Shown here: in pieces, positions 1 to 7,267 of the stretch | How positions within the stretch are numbered: position 1 is the stretch's first letter | How the letters are laid out: the number at the start of each line of letters is the position of its first letter | DNA from: VRUE01 sp040508545 | GTDB taxonomy: Bacteria > Actinomycetota > Thermoleophilia > Solirubrobacterales > 70-9 | Length of the DNA stretch: 34,115 nucleotides | Direction: 5' to 3' | NCBI GenBank assembly: GCA_040508545.1 | Contig: JBEVMR010000001.1 | Location: 1-34,115 of the forward strand | Notes under the pieces: model-generated | What the model saw: only the letters and a program-made list of their open reading frames with translations | The model's database searches: none | What the model was told of the DNA's origin: nothing | Position numbers and translations under genes: made by a program

Positions 1-705
1 GTCGGACACGCCTTCGCGCTGAGTGTCCGCCGAACCAGGTCCGACTGCTCCCGCACACGCAAGCGCAGCGACCCGGAGCTCGCGGCCGGCGGCGGACAGC
101 AGGAACCGAGCGAGCGTGAGGTCGCCGGCGGAGAGACGGACGGCGGCGGTGAGCTCGTCTGGATCGATGCCCCCATCCATTTCTTCGCGCAGCTCAGCTT
201 CGATGGCCTCGGTCGGTAGTGGAGCGAAGTCGACCGGCTGGCAGCGCGAGGCGACCGTCTCCAGTAGCGCTTCCGGTTCGGAGCTGAGCAAGATCAGGTG
301 GACGAACTCGGGCGGCTCCTCCAGCGTCTTCAGCAGGGCGTTCTGGCTCTCGTCGCGCATCGCCTCCGCCGCCTCGACCACGAAGACCCGCTTGCCGCCC
401 TCATACGGCCGGTAGGCGGAGGCGCGGATCACCTGCTCACGGACCTCCTCGACCATGTGCTGGGCGCCCTTGGGCGCGATCCAGACGAGGTCTGGATGCG
501 GAGAGGGATCGAGCAGGGCACGGCGGCGCGCGTCGTCTGCGTCCTCAGCGGCTCCCGCAAGGATCTCAGCAGCAAACGCTCTCGCCATCTCGCGCTTACC
601 GGCGCCCCGCGGCCCTCTGAATAAATACGCATGCGACGGGCCGCTTCTCAGCGCCGCATCCAGCGCCATCTGTGCCCGCGGCTGGTGGGTTGCCGGGGCA
701 GTCAT
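1..705 (-). CDS. holB: DNA polymerase III subunit delta' (partial, C-terminus beyond window)
   Basis: Clamp-loader subunit delta', which helps load the beta sliding clamp at the replication fork. The first 235 codons are visible. Residues 31-38 form a P-loop (GPRGAGKR), the Walker B-like strand lies near 106-114, NALLKTLEEPP at 122-132 is the conserved AAA+ segment, and the SRC arginine-finger motif is at 153-155. The cysteine cluster that binds zinc in many clamp-loader subunits is absent, with PSPHPDL in that place. The ATG at 705-703 follows a GGAGAAAGG-like ribosome site. It is third in a topA-tmk-holB series, about 105 nt after tmk. The gene continues past position 1, so the C-terminal collar domain cannot be judged. 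The SRC motif and gene order separate delta' from DnaX. Confidence 0.93.
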   Translation of the reverse strand, partial: MTAPATHQPRAQMALDAALRSGPSHAYLFRGPRGAGKREMARAFAAEILAGAAEDADDARRRALLDPSPHPDLVWIAPKGAQHMVEEVREQVIRASAYRPYEGGKRVFVVEAAEAMRDESQNALLKTLEEPPEFVHLILLSSEPEALLETVASRCQPVDFAPLPTEAIEAELREEMDGGIDPDELTAAVRLSAGDLTLARFLLSAAGRELRVAALACAGAVGPGSADTQREGVSD

Positions 706-730
706 ACCTTTCTCCCGTGGGTGGCACGGT

Positions 731-793
731 GGCGGGGGGCCCCCATAGCGGAGGGCTCGCGAAGCGAGTCCGAGCACATGGGGGAGGGCCGCC
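731..793. repeat. Nested inverted repeat between tmk and holB
   Basis: Outer arms pair GGCGG (731-735) with CCGCC (789-793), then CCCCCAT (740-746) with ATGGGGG (778-784), separated by a 4x4 internal loop. Inside is a second hairpin: 753-760 pairs with 764-771 around a GAA loop, with one G-T wobble that is tolerated only in a plus-strand transcript. The element fills most of the tmk-holB gap. It could attenuate or process the minus-strand transcript, or be a small palindromic repeat. No U-tract follows, so a standard intrinsic terminator is unlikely. Confidence 0.6.
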
Positions 794-810
794 GTGACAG
801 GACCCGCGGG

Positions 811-1401
811 TCAGCCGGCATGATCCCTAACGACCCCCATCACCCGCGCATGAACCTCTTCGACACCCCCGTTTGCGTCGACGACGACAACCCGGTCCGA
901 CGCGATCAAGGCGATCTCGTCATAGGCCTCGGCGACCGCTCGCTGCAGCTCCAACCCCTCTGCCTCGAAGCGGTCCTCGCCGTCGGCTCGCCCCAGGCCG
1001 ACCTCGGGATCGATCCGCAGGTAGAGGGTCAGGTCCGGCCAGAGGCCGTCGATGGTCGTATCGACGAGCGCCAGCACGTGGCTGGTGCCAAGCCCGCGGG
1101 CGCCGCCCTGGTAGGCGACGCTGGAGTCGGCGAAGCGGTCGGCGACGACGGTGCCGCCGTCGTCCAAGGCCGGCCGCACGACCCGCGCCAACAGGTCGGC
1201 GCGCGCGGCCGAGAAGAGCAGCAGCTCGGCGAAGGAGTCGAGCTGCAGAGCCGGGTCGGCGAGCAGCTCGCGGATCCGCTCGGCCGCTTCGGTCCCCCCC
1301 GGCTCGCGGATCAGCAGGGTCTCGTCGCCGAGCGCCTCGGCGAGCAGCCTCGCCTGCGTGCTCTTGCCTGACCCGTCCACTCCCTCCAGGGAAATGAACA
1401 A
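811..1401 (-). CDS. tmk: Thymidylate kinase (dTMP kinase)
   Basis: Phosphorylates dTMP to dTDP with ATP in the cytoplasm, a step in dTTP synthesis. The 196-residue length is normal. The protein opens with MFISLEGVDGSGKST, whose P-loop GVDGSGKS is diagnostic. REPGG near 33-37 and the DRF segment followed by SSVAYQG in the middle are the conserved dTMP-binding parts. The start is a TTG (1401-1399) only 11 nt after the topA stop. No ATG fits the family's N-terminus, so translation is probably coupled to topA. The next gene is holB. Confidence 0.95.
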   Translation of the reverse strand: MFISLEGVDGSGKSTQARLLAEALGDETLLIREPGGTEAAERIRELLADPALQLDSFAELLLFSAARADLLARVVRPALDDGGTVVADRFADSSVAYQGGARGLGTSHVLALVDTTIDGLWPDLTLYLRIDPEVGLGRADGEDRFEAEGLELQRAVAEAYDEIALIASDRVVVVDANGGVEEVHARVMGVVRDHAG

Positions 1402-1412
1402 CGCCGGGGGCC

Positions 1413-3683
1413 TCAGCCTTTGGCCGCGGCTTTGGCGCGTTTGCGCCCCCGCGTGGCGGTGTCTGCCTTGGACGCTTTGGCTTTCTTCTTCGGCGCGTCC
1501 TCGTCGCCCACGACCGGCGGTTTTTTGCTCATCGCCGCTTTCGCCGCTTTCGCCGCTTCGCGCTCGGCCCGGCGTTTCTTCATCTCCTGCATCGACTCGC
1601 AGTCATCGTTGAGGCAGAGGTTCCAGGGCCGGCCGCGGAAGGGGACGACTTTGAGCCGCGGGGTCTCGCCGCAGACCGAGCAGCGGTCTTCGAGCTTGAA
1701 GACGTCACCGCGCTGGGGCAGCGGAAAAGTCTGGTCGCAGGACTCGGGGTCGTCGAGGGTCCACCCAGTGCATCCCACAAACCTTTTCCCTGATTTTTTC
1801 GCCCGGATGATCCGCAGCATGTGCGGCGAGCCGTCCTCCTTCTTGCGGCCCGCTTCCTCGCAGACTTTGCAGGGGCCGAGGATGCGGTCCTCGTCCATCC
1901 CTTTCCAGATCACTTTCGCCAGGTCCTCGCGACTGCCGTCGATTTCGGTCCAGGTCTTGTGCAGGAGCTCGCGGCTCTCGCCGACGACGGCGCCCTTGGT
2001 CATCTCGCCGGCGGCGATCCGGTCCATCTCCGCCTCGAGCTGGGCGGTCATCTCAGGCGTCGCCATCGCCGGCACGTAGTTCTTGAAGGCCTCGTAGAGG
2101 GCGATCCCGGTCTCCGAGGGGACCGGCGGGTTGCTGTAGACGTAGCCCCGGTCGAAGAGCTTCTGGATGATGTCGGCGCGGGTGGCTTTGGTGCCGAGGC
2201 CGCGCTCCTCCATCATCTCGATCAGTTTGGCCTGCGAGATCCGGCCCGGCGGCTGGGTCTCCTTGTCGACGATCCAGGGCTCGCCGTCGAGGTCGAGCTG
2301 CTGGCCCTCCTTCAGGGCGGGGATCTCCTCGTCGGCGGAGCGGGCGTAGGTGTAGATGCCTGCATAGCCGGGGTCGACGACGACCGAGCCGCGAACGAAG
2401 TAGGTCTCCGAGCCGGCCTCGATGTCGGCCCGGGTCGACTCGGTGATCATCGGCGGGCTGAAGGTGGCGAGGAAGCGGCGCACGACGAGTTCGTAGACGC
2501 GCTTCTTCGACCCCTCGAGGGCGCCCGGGTGGATCGCCTGGGTCGGGTAGATCGGCGGGTGGTCGGTGGTCTCTTTTTTGCCGCGGGTCGCTTTCAGCTC
2601 GCCGTCGAGCAGGCCGGCGGCGGCGGAGAACTCCTTGACCCGGACCAGTGAGGAGACCAGCTCGCGCACCGGCAGCGAGGCCGGGTAGACCGTGTTGTCG
2701 GTGCGTGGGTAGGAGATGAAGCCGTCCATGTAGAGGTCCTCGGCGATCCGCATCGCGCTGGCGGGGGTGATGCCGAGGCGGCTGGAAGCGTCGGTGCTGA
2801 AGGCGGTGGTGTTGTAGGGAGTCGGCGGTTTGCGCGTGTTCTTGCGCGCCGTCACCGACTTGACCGTGCCGGGGCCCGAGGTGCCGGCGAACGCCGCGTC
2901 GGCCTCGGCTTTCTCCCAGAATTTGTCGGTGGCGTGGTGGGCCTCGAAGCTGCCGTCGGTGTGTTGGAACTTGGCGAACAGTTCCCAGAACGGTTTGGCG
3001 ACGTGGGCGCGGCGCTCCATCTCGCGCTCGACGATCAGGCCCAGGGTCGGGCTCTGGACGCGGCCGACGGAGAGGAAGTTGGAGCCGAAGCGGCGGCTGG
3101 CGAGCGAGACGGCCCGGGTCAGGGTCGCGCCCCAGAGCAGATCGATGTCCTGGCGGGCGGCGCCTGCGTTGGCGAGCGGGTAGGAGAGCGTGTCGAGGTC
3201 GCCGAAGGCGCGCTCGATCTCTTCCTTGGTCAGCGCCGAGTAGCGGGCCCTCTGGATCACCAGGCTGCCGTCGGCGGTGCCCTCGCGGGAGCCGAGGTCG
3301 GGGTTGGAGTCGAGCATCTCCTCCAGCGCCTCGAGGCCGATCAGCTCGCCCTCGCGGTCGAAGTCGGTCGCGATCACCAGCTCGTCGGCCTCTTTGGCGA
3401 CTTTTTTGATCGCTTTGACGACGTTTTTGTCGGTCGGCTCCTTGATCAGCTCGGCGTCGATCAGGTCGTGCAGGTCCGTCTTCTGCCAGTTCGAGTAGCC
3501 CTCGGGGAAGGCGGGACCGAGCACGTGGCCCTTGAGCCCGATCGTCCGGTGATCGCTGCCGCCCTCGTCGGTCCAGGTATAGAAGGGGACTTTGAAGGTC
3601 TTGTCTTCCTTCGCCTCGCCGCGGCCGAGGATGTCGGCGATCTTCTTGGCGCTGTTGTTCTTCTCGGTGACTATCAGTCGCAT
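1413..3683 (-). CDS. topA: Type IA DNA topoisomerase I, archaeal-like
   Basis: Relaxes negatively supercoiled DNA through a transient 5'-phosphotyrosine link. The 756-residue protein begins MRLIVTEKNNSAKKIADILG, the usual Toprim start. The longer open frame upstream is rejected because it would run into the divergent epimerase gene. Toprim acidic residues are E7 and D107/D109/E111 (ATDFDREGELIG). The catalytic tyrosine is Y325 in ISYPRTD. The later motif GLGTKATRADIIQKLFDRGY matches archaeal topoisomerase I and topoisomerase III enzymes better than the bacterial TopA pattern. The C-terminus has two four-cysteine zinc modules (about 640-710) and then a lysine/alanine-rich tail. tmk and holB follow, the usual actinobacterial topA neighbours, so it probably acts as the main topoisomerase I. 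Confidence 0.92.
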   Translation of the reverse strand: MRLIVTEKNNSAKKIADILGRGEAKEDKTFKVPFYTWTDEGGSDHRTIGLKGHVLGPAFPEGYSNWQKTDLHDLIDAELIKEPTDKNVVKAIKKVAKEADELVIATDFDREGELIGLEALEEMLDSNPDLGSREGTADGSLVIQRARYSALTKEEIERAFGDLDTLSYPLANAGAARQDIDLLWGATLTRAVSLASRRFGSNFLSVGRVQSPTLGLIVEREMERRAHVAKPFWELFAKFQHTDGSFEAHHATDKFWEKAEADAAFAGTSGPGTVKSVTARKNTRKPPTPYNTTAFSTDASSRLGITPASAMRIAEDLYMDGFISYPRTDNTVYPASLPVRELVSSLVRVKEFSAAAGLLDGELKATRGKKETTDHPPIYPTQAIHPGALEGSKKRVYELVVRRFLATFSPPMITESTRADIEAGSETYFVRGSVVVDPGYAGIYTYARSADEEIPALKEGQQLDLDGEPWIVDKETQPPGRISQAKLIEMMEERGLGTKATRADIIQKLFDRGYVYSNPPVPSETGIALYEAFKNYVPAMATPEMTAQLEAEMDRIAAGEMTKGAVVGESRELLHKTWTEIDGSREDLAKVIWKGMDEDRILGPCKVCEEAGRKKEDGSPHMLRIIRAKKSGKRFVGCTGWTLDDPESCDQTFPLPQRGDVFKLEDRCSVCGETPRLKVVPFRGRPWNLCLNDDCESMQEMKKRRAEREAAKAAKAAMSKKPPVVGDEDAPKKKAKASKADTATRGRKRAKAAAKG

Positions 3684-3737
3684 GGGGCGGCGAGGGTAGC
3701 AGGGGCGTTCGGCGATGCAATCGGGGCGGCCGCCCGC

Positions 3738-3754
3738 CGATCCCCATAGGATCG
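3738..3754. promoter_or_regulatory. Short hairpin just upstream of the epimerase start
   Basis: CGATCC (3738-3743) and GGATCG (3749-3754) form a perfect 6-bp stem around a 5-nt loop. It ends 5 nt before the ATG of the epimerase, where a ribosome site would be expected, and no clear Shine-Dalgarno is present. It lies in the 76-nt divergent gap with topA, so it could be a protein-binding site or affect translation. Evidence is structural only. Confidence 0.3.
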
Positions 3755-3759
3755 GCGCG

Positions 3760-4692
3760 ATGAGGGCACTGGTCACCGGCGGAGCGGGATTCATCGGCTC
3801 GAACCTGGTCGACGCGCTGCTCGCCCGCGGCGACACCGTGACGGTGGTCGACGACCTCTCCACCGGGCGGCGCGAGAACCTCGACGGCGCCCTTGCCATC
3901 GGCGGCGAGCTGGCCGAACTCGATATCCGCGACGCCGCCGGGCTGACCGAGCTGATGGCTGCAGCGCAGCCGCAGATCGTCTTCCACCTCGCCGCACAGA
4001 TCGACGTGCGCCGCTCGATCGAAGATCCGGCCTATGACGCCGCCGTCAACGTCGGCGGCACCGCCAACCTGCTCGAGGCGATGAGGACGGCTGGCGCATC
4101 CCGGATCGTCTTCGTCTCCACCGGCGGCGCGATCTACGGCGAGGGAGACGGGCAGCAGCTGCCGCTCGACGAGAGCACGCCGATCGCGCCGCTGTCCGCC
4201 TATGGCCAGAGCAAGTTCGCCGCCGAGGGATACCTGGCGCTCTACGAACGGCTCTACGGCCTCTCCGGGGTGAGCCTGCGGCTCGGCAACGTCTACGGAC
4301 CGCGCCAGGACCCGCTGGGCGAGGCAGGCGTGATCGCGATCTTCTGTGGCCGGCTGCGGGCCGGCGAACGCCCGACCGTGTTCGGCGACGGCACCCAGAC
4401 CCGCGACTACATATACGTGGGCGACGTGGTGGCGGCGGCGCTGGCTGCGGCGGAAAGCTCGTTCAGCGGGCCAGTCAACATCGGCAGCGGCATCGAGACC
4501 GACGTGCTCGAGCTGGCGCGATTGCTCGCCGAGATCGACGGAGCCGAGGGATTTACCCCTGAGCTCGCCCCCGCCCGCGCCGGCGAGGTGCAGCGAATCT
4601 CGCTCGATGCGAGCAAGGCCGAGCGCGAGCTCGGCTGGCGGGCGACGACCAGCGTCGCCGACGGTCTGCGGCTGACGCTGGACTCGATCTAG
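3760..4692 (+). CDS. NAD-dependent epimerase/dehydratase (GalE-like, extended SDR)
   Basis: Extended short-chain dehydrogenase acting on a nucleotide-sugar, most like UDP-glucose/galactose 4-epimerases. The 310 residues start MRALVTGGAGFIGSN, giving the NAD-binding GGAGFIG at 7-13. The catalytic set is S120 (VFVSTGG), Y148 and K152 (YGQSK). RLGNVYGPRQ and FGDGTQTRDYIYV are the usual sugar-nucleotide binding stretches. An upstream in-frame start at 3715 is rejected because it adds residues before the Rossmann glycine motif and would extend into the topA promoter. Divergent from topA. The next gene starts about 20 nt downstream. The exact substrate cannot be read from sequence, so GalE is one possibility among several. 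Confidence 0.88.
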   Translation: MRALVTGGAGFIGSNLVDALLARGDTVTVVDDLSTGRRENLDGALAIGGELAELDIRDAAGLTELMAAAQPQIVFHLAAQIDVRRSIEDPAYDAAVNVGGTANLLEAMRTAGASRIVFVSTGGAIYGEGDGQQLPLDESTPIAPLSAYGQSKFAAEGYLALYERLYGLSGVSLRLGNVYGPRQDPLGEAGVIAIFCGRLRAGERPTVFGDGTQTRDYIYVGDVVAAALAAAESSFSGPVNIGSGIETDVLELARLLAEIDGAEGFTPELAPARAGEVQRISLDASKAERELGWRATTSVADGLRLTLDSI

Positions 4693-4713
4693 CCGGCCAC
4701 TAGTCTTTTGCCT

Positions 4714-5460
4714 ATGCCCGCCCAGGCCTACGCCGGCAAGGAGTGCGTCTGCCAGCTCCGCAAGGGGATCTGCGACCAGTCGTGCGTGCGCGACATGCTC
4801 GAGACCCCCTTCTACATCGCCTGCCTGAAACTGAAGGGGCGGCGCTGCCTGGTGGTCGGCGGCGGCGACATCGGCCTAGAGAAGGTCGAGGGGCTGCTCG
4901 CCTGCGACGCCGACGTGACCCTGATCGCCCCGGTCGCCCACCCCGAGCTGGAGTCGCTGGCCGCGGAGGGCTCGATCGAGTGGGAGAAGCGCACCTACGC
5001 GGGTGCCGCGGACCTCGAGGGCGTCTTCATGGCGATCGCCTGCACCAGCGACACCGACGTCAACATCGCTGTCTTCGACGACGCCGAGAAGCGAGCGATG
5101 CTGGTCAACATCGTCGACGTGCCGCCGCTCTGCAACTTCATCCTGCCGGCGATCGTCCGCACCGGGCCGCTGGCGATAGCGATCTCGACCGCCGGCGCAT
5201 CGCCGGCGCTGGCGAAGCGGATGAAGCGCGAGGTCTCCGAGCTGTTCGGCGAGGAGTACGCGAGGCTGGCAGTGATCCTCAACGACGCCCGCGGCTGGGC
5301 GAAGGGGACGCTGCCGACCTACCAGGACCGCAAGGAGTTCTTCGAGGGCATCGTCAACGGCGATCCCGATCCGGTCGAGCTGATCCGCGGCGGCGAAGAG
5401 ACGCAGGTGCTGGCCCTGATCGAGGCCGCCAAAGAGCGTGCCGCTGCGGCGCTGGCCTAG
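4714..5460 (+). CDS. Precorrin-2 dehydrogenase / sirohydrochlorin ferrochelatase-like (Met8/SirC family) with N-terminal Cys extension
   Basis: NAD-dependent oxidation of precorrin-2 to sirohydrochlorin, on the route to siroheme or cobalamin. The family domain begins at about residue 29 (ETPFYIACLKLKGRRCLVVGGG), with a Rossmann GGGDIG. VNIVDVPPLCNFILPA and ISTAGASPALAKRMK are signature segments. About 28 residues lie before the domain with cysteines at positions 11, 13, 20 and 24 (ECVC, then GICDQSC). Codons there are almost all G/C-ending, so the extension looks translated. The ATG at 4714 is preferred over an in-frame TTG two codons earlier and an internal ATG at 4795. The 3' end overlaps the stop of the converging marR gene. 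Whether it also inserts iron is unknown. Confidence 0.87.
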   Translation: MPAQAYAGKECVCQLRKGICDQSCVRDMLETPFYIACLKLKGRRCLVVGGGDIGLEKVEGLLACDADVTLIAPVAHPELESLAAEGSIEWEKRTYAGAADLEGVFMAIACTSDTDVNIAVFDDAEKRAMLVNIVDVPPLCNFILPAIVRTGPLAIAISTAGASPALAKRMKREVSELFGEEYARLAVILNDARGWAKGTLPTYQDRKEFFEGIVNGDPDPVELIRGGEETQVLALIEAAKERAAAALA

Positions 5461-5957
5461 GAGGCGCCGCAGGCTGAAGAGCGGACTCGTTCGAGCATTC
5501 GCTGGAGCTCGTTTGCTTCGGGGTCGGTGAGATTGACGGCGAAGGCGGTCTTCAGCTCGTCGACCACTACCGGGCGCATCTCTTCCAGTAGATCTTGGCC
5601 AGCGGGAAGCAGGGTCGCGTAGCTGACCCGGCGGTCGGTCTCGCAGAAGGTTCGCTCCATTAGGCCGGCCTTGATCAGGCGGTCGACCAGCTTGGTCAGG
5701 CCGCCGCGGGTGATCACCATCGCCTCGGCCAGCTCCCCCATCTTCATCCGCTGCTCGGGGGCGTCGGCGACGGTAGCCAGTACCTCGTACCAAGGCAGCG
5801 GCGGGAAGTCGGACGCCGCCAGTGCTTCCTGCAAACGGCCGACGATCGCCGCGTGGGTGCGGGTGAGCGCGCCCCACGCCTCGCCGTGAGGCGTGGGGGC
5901 GGGCGCCGCCGGCGCTCCATTTGACGCCTGGGCCGGCACGGTGGCTTGCTCACTCAT
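5457..5957 (-). CDS. MarR-family transcriptional regulator
   Basis: Winged-helix dimeric repressor of 166 residues. An Ala/Pro-rich N-terminal tail (1-28) precedes the MarR fold. The recognition region reads MKMGELAEAMVITRGGLTKLVDRLIKAGLMER, followed by the wing (CETDRRVSYATLLPAG), which has the family's DRR. There is one cysteine at the wing (RTFCETD) and one near the C-terminus (SSACGAS); cysteines in MarR proteins sometimes sense thiol or quinone stress. The gene is divergent from yceI and a flavin/quinone reductase, with a palindrome between them, so local autoregulation is likely. Its stop codon overlaps the stop of the converging siroheme gene. Confidence 0.9.
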   Translation of the reverse strand: MSEQATVPAQASNGAPAAPAPTPHGEAWGALTRTHAAIVGRLQEALAASDFPPLPWYEVLATVADAPEQRMKMGELAEAMVITRGGLTKLVDRLIKAGLMERTFCETDRRVSYATLLPAGQDLLEEMRPVVVDELKTAFAVNLTDPEANELQRMLERVRSSACGAS

Positions 5958-5986
5958 AGAGCCATGATCCCAGATGAATATTGCCT

Positions 5987-6001
5987 AGTCAATAGTTGAC
6001 T
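5987..6001. promoter_or_regulatory. Predicted MarR operator
   Basis: AGTCAA (5987-5992) and TTGACT (5996-6001) form a perfect palindrome with a 3-nt spacer. The right half is also the predicted -35 box of the yceI promoter. The left half lies in a CCTAGTCAA word that recurs at 6029-6037, a possible second half-site downstream of the -10. A repressor bound here would block the rightward promoter and could also affect marR. The operator role is inferred from position and symmetry. Confidence 0.65.
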
Positions 6002-6023
6002 TGCTAACTACTTCTGCTACGAT
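5996..6023 (+). promoter_or_regulatory. Sigma70-type promoter for the yceI operon
   Basis: TTGACT (5996-6001), a 16-nt spacer and TACGAT (6018-6023) resemble the -35 and -10 boxes of the main sigma factor. The local AT-rich stretch stands out from the GC-rich surroundings. A ribosome site AAGGAG (6058-6063) lies 8 nt before the yceI ATG. Confidence 0.6.
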
Positions 6024-6071
6024 TGTTTCCTAGTCAAAGGTTTATCAGGCAACAACCAAGGAGACATCGAG

Positions 6072-6623
6072 ATGAGCACGCAAACGATTCAGCAGCAGGT
6101 CCCCGCTGGCACCTACGTCGTCGATCCGGTCCACTCCTCGATCGGCTTCGCCGTCGTCCACAACGGCGTCTCGACCTTTCGCAGCGGCTTCGGCGAGTAC
6201 GAGGCGGAGCTCAGCGGCGGCGGGAGCCCGAGGCTCGAGGGCAGCGTCGACGTCACCAGCATCCAGATCGACGAGCCGCAGCTGAAGGGCCACCTCCTCT
6301 CCCCCGAGTTCTTCGACGCCGAGCGCTATCCCCAGCTGCGCTTCGAGTCGAGCGCGCTGGAGGTTGCCGAGGACGGCTCGGCGACGATCCGGGGCGAGCT
6401 CGGGATCCGCGGCGAGACCCGTGAGGTCGAGGCAAGCGGGCGCTTCGTGCAGCTCGGCGCCGACCTCGCCGGCAAGCCCCGCGTCGGGCTCTCGCTGGAG
6501 GCGAGCGTGGACCGGCGCAGCTTCGGGCTCGACTGGCAGGCGGAGCTGCCGAGCGGCGGCGAGGTCCTCGACTACGAGGTGAGCATCGCGGTCGAGCTGG
6601 AGCTGGTCGAGGAGGGCGAGTAA
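6072..6623 (+). CDS. YceI-family (lipocalin-like) protein
   Basis: Small beta-barrel protein of the YceI family, whose characterised members bind isoprenoid/polyprenyl lipids. The 183 residues include the hallmark opening GTYVVDPVHSSIGFAVVH, then DEPQLKGHLLSPEFFDAERYPQLRF, and the late segment RRSFGLDW. No signal peptide is present, unlike the periplasmic E. coli protein, so it is probably cytoplasmic. The start is fixed by a strong AAGGAG 8 nt upstream. It heads an operon with the reductase at 6627 (3-nt gap) and is divergent from marR, suggesting a shared response to a lipophilic or quinone-like compound. Confidence 0.93.
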   Translation: MSTQTIQQQVPAGTYVVDPVHSSIGFAVVHNGVSTFRSGFGEYEAELSGGGSPRLEGSVDVTSIQIDEPQLKGHLLSPEFFDAERYPQLRFESSALEVAEDGSATIRGELGIRGETREVEASGRFVQLGADLAGKPRVGLSLEASVDRRSFGLDWQAELPSGGEVLDYEVSIAVELELVEEGE

Positions 6624-6626
6624 GCG

Positions 6627-7190
6627 ATGAGGGTGCTGGGCATCTCGGGAAGCTTGCGACGCGAGTCGCACAACAGCGCCCTGCTGCGGGCGGCCGCCGA
6701 GCGGCTGCCCGCCGGGGCTGAGCTGGTCCCCTACGAGGGGTTGGCCGAGATCCCGCCCTACGACGAGGACGTGGAAGTGCGCGACGTGCCTGAGTCGGTG
6801 CGCGAGCTACGCGAGGCGATCCGCGGCGCCGACGCAGTCCTGATCGCCACCCCCGAGTACAACCACTCGATCCCGGGCCAGCTCAAGAACGCCCTCGACT
6901 GGGCCTCCCGCCCAGCGGGCAAGAGCGCCCTGAACGGAAAGCCGACGGCGGTAATCGGCGCCTCGACCGGCATGTTCGGCGCCGTCTGGGCCCAGGCAGA
7001 GCTGCGCAAGGTGGTGGGAGCAATGGGCGGCCGGGTGATCGAGGTCGAACTCCCCATAGCCCACGCGGCAAATCTGCGCCATGGCGATCGACTGGAGCTT
7101 CCTCCCGAGCAGGCCGAGCGCTTAGAGGGGATCCTCGCCGAGCTGGTCGCGGCAGCGGAGTTCGAGGCCGCCGCGCCCATCGCCGCCTGA
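6627..7190 (+). CDS. NADPH-dependent FMN/quinone reductase
   Basis: Flavodoxin-fold reductase of the NADPH-dependent FMN reductase family (ChrR/azoreductase-like), moving two electrons from NAD(P)H to FMN, quinones or related acceptors. The 187 residues open with MRVLGISGSLRRESHN, where GSLR binds the FMN phosphate. PEYNHSIPGQLKNALDW (about 75-91) is the second family signature. It lies 3 nt after yceI, with GAGGAGGGCGAG as ribosome site inside the end of yceI. Context points to detoxification of quinone-like compounds under the divergent MarR protein. The physiological substrate is not evident. Confidence 0.92.
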   Translation: MRVLGISGSLRRESHNSALLRAAAERLPAGAELVPYEGLAEIPPYDEDVEVRDVPESVRELREAIRGADAVLIATPEYNHSIPGQLKNALDWASRPAGKSALNGKPTAVIGASTGMFGAVWAQAELRKVVGAMGGRVIEVELPIAHAANLRHGDRLELPPEQAERLEGILAELVAAAEFEAAAPIAA

Positions 7191-7218
7191 TCCACACAAA
7201 CCGCCTCATCCACACAAA
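7190..7218. repeat. 11-bp direct repeat after the reductase gene
   Basis: ATCCACACAAA occurs at 7190-7200 and again at 7208-7218, starting in the stop codon region of the reductase. It lies in the 77-nt gap between converging genes. No function is evident. Confidence 0.5.
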
Positions 7219-7220
7219 TG

Positions 7221-7256
7221 GAAGGGTTGTGTCCCCCACGGAGGCATCAACCCTTC
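7221..7256. terminator. Possible bidirectional terminator hairpin
   Basis: GAAGGGTTG (7221-7229) and CAACCCTTC (7248-7256) are perfectly complementary 9-nt arms with an 18-nt loop. They lie between the converging FMN reductase and hemolysin III genes. The position suits termination in both directions, although no T-run follows on either strand. Confidence 0.5.
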
Positions 7257-7267
7257 ATCTGGGCAGC

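Noticed and set aside
3684..3899. Longer topA start upstream of 3683
   Set aside because: It would overlap the divergent epimerase start, and the added residues precede the usual Toprim N-terminus.
2053..3987. Long minus-strand open frame of 644 codons overlapping topA in another frame
   Set aside because: Arg/Pro-rich low-complexity translation typical of an out-of-frame reading of a GC-rich gene.
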